A stretch of 6,491 nt of DNA from an uncultured Actinomycetes bacterium (GTDB lineage Bacteria > Actinomycetota > Actinomycetes > Nanopelagicales > Nanopelagicaceae): contig CAITKS010000156.1 in assembly GCA_903893085.1 (NCBI GenBank), forward strand, positions 1-6,491. Reading direction: 5' to 3'. Both the position numbers and the translations under genes were made by a program. Position 1 is the first letter of the stretch, and every line of letters begins with the position of its first letter. The notes under the pieces were generated by a model, which did no database searches, was not told where the DNA came from, and was given only the letters and a program-made list of their open reading frames with translations. This document shows positions 5,600-6,491 of this stretch, in pieces.

Positions 5600-6491
5600 G
5601 TAATCCATTTAACTTCATGAACCGTCGCGGTTTTCTCAAAGCCTCTCTCCTCGGGATCCTAGCTAGCAGTCCGATCGGAAAAGCAATGGCTGCAGTTCCA
5701 GTGACTGCAAAAGTCGTAGGGACGCCAACCGCAAACTCTTTCATGACTGCCATCTCAGCAACATCAGCAGTCAAGGCCTACATTGAGTATGGATATAGCA
5801 AGAGTTCATTTGCTGGGAAGACCTCTGTAATTAGTATCCCCAAAGGATCTACAAGAAATATCACTATTACAAATCTCAAGCCGGCCTCGCTGGTTTACTA
5901 CAAAGTGAAATACGCGGTCGGTACCAGTCAAAATTTCGCATCTCTCACTCAAAAAAGCCTCAAAACCGCTAATTTGGAATCGCTTTCTTCGGCCACGTTT
6001 GCAATTCAGGCTGACCCCCACATGGATGAAAATTCTAGCGCAGAGGTGTATGAAGGAACGCTGAAACAGATAGTTGCTGCTTCTCCTGCATTCTTAATGG
6101 ATCTTGGCGATATATTCATGGTCGATAAATTGCCAAATAAGACAGAGGCAAATATTCGTGGTCGTTTTGAATTAATGAAAGGGTATTACCAAAAACTAGG
6201 GAACGTTCCGCTCAAGATTTGTTTGGGAAATCATGATGGAGAGCTTGGTTACAGCAAGTTCAACACCAAGAATTATCGGAAAGAGTACTTTCCTGAGCAA
6301 ACAGGGGAGCTTGCTTATTACGCATTTACTGGCCCAGATCAATTGCACGTGGTACTCGATCCATTTACCTACACAATGAAGAATCCAACCTCAGTGGGCT
6401 GGGAATGGACCTTAGGAAAGATTCAATATGACTGGCTTGTCGAAACGCTACAGAATTCAAAAGAGAGACATAAGTTCATTTATATTCACCA
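5596..6491 (+). CDS. Second Tat-exported metallophosphoesterase, 3'-truncated by the window
   Basis: Frame open from ATG 5596 to the right edge: 298 whole codons, no stop. The start overlaps the preceding TGA as ATGA. The nearest purine-rich site (AGAGG at 5578) is 13 nt away, so coupled translation is likely. The Tat signal NRRGFLK (R10, R11) matches the consensus at every position, then a hydrophobic segment and AMA (30-32) as a plausible cleavage site. Residues about 35-120 are an Fn3-like domain resembling that of the first metallophosphoesterase (IEYGYSKSSFAGKTS against VEYGTSKTRYSGKTS). Metal-ligand blocks: ADPH (D140, H142), GD (D172) and GNHD (N212, H213). The window ends at H298, in the block equal to VFAHH of the paralogue; the final GHxH block lies beyond. 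M175 replaces the Tyr of purple acid phosphatases. It lacks the Gly/Lys-rich insert. Substrate unknown. Confidence 0.9.
   Translation, partial: MSNPFNFMNRRGFLKASLLGILASSPIGKAMAAVPVTAKVVGTPTANSFMTAISATSAVKAYIEYGYSKSSFAGKTSVISIPKGSTRNITITNLKPASLVYYKVKYAVGTSQNFASLTQKSLKTANLESLSSATFAIQADPHMDENSSAEVYEGTLKQIVAASPAFLMDLGDIFMVDKLPNKTEANIRGRFELMKGYYQKLGNVPLKICLGNHDGELGYSKFNTKNYRKEYFPEQTGELAYYAFTGPDQLHVVLDPFTYTMKNPTSVGWEWTLGKIQYDWLVETLQNSKERHKFIYIH

Overview
The window reads as chromosomal DNA from a moderately AT-rich, compact-genome actinobacterium. Evidence: the gene order C4 zinc-ribbon protein, then RNase HI/histidine-phosphatase fusion is the one known from actinobacteria (Rv2229c/Rv2228c in Mycobacterium, SCO2299 in Streptomyces); the RNase P RNA is class A with an actinobacterial-type core; coding density is very high, with ATGA overlaps. 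The AT-leaning codon use would suit small freshwater planktonic actinobacteria (acI/Nanopelagicales), but that placement is inference.

Left part (1-2596): a tightly packed + strand operon. A 5'-truncated coiled-coil/zinc-ribbon protein is followed after 3 nt by the RNase HI-phosphatase fusion, whose stop overlaps the start of a TerC-family membrane protein by ATGA. Middle (2590-2976): rnpB, the RNA of RNase P, with its own likely promoter laid over the terC-like stop codon. Its ends are fixed by a perfect 12-bp P1 helix. A 101-nt gap (2977-3077) follows, holding only weak terminator and promoter candidates.

Right part (3078-6491): three genes in one apparent transcription unit, each starting with a twin-arginine (Tat) signal: a calcineurin-like metallophosphoesterase with an N-terminal fibronectin-like domain, a YHYH-domain protein, and a second, paralogous metallophosphoesterase that runs off the window end. 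The spacing is 2 nt and then an ATGA overlap. All three look like exported metalloproteins folded in the cytoplasm before Tat export.

The most interesting proposal is that this triplet is a functional cassette (exported phosphoester hydrolysis plus a putative metal-binding YHYH partner). The TerC-like protein just upstream belongs to a family linked to Mn2+ export and metal loading of secreted enzymes, so it might serve the same enzymes. No mobile element, CRISPR array, tRNA or integration site was seen.
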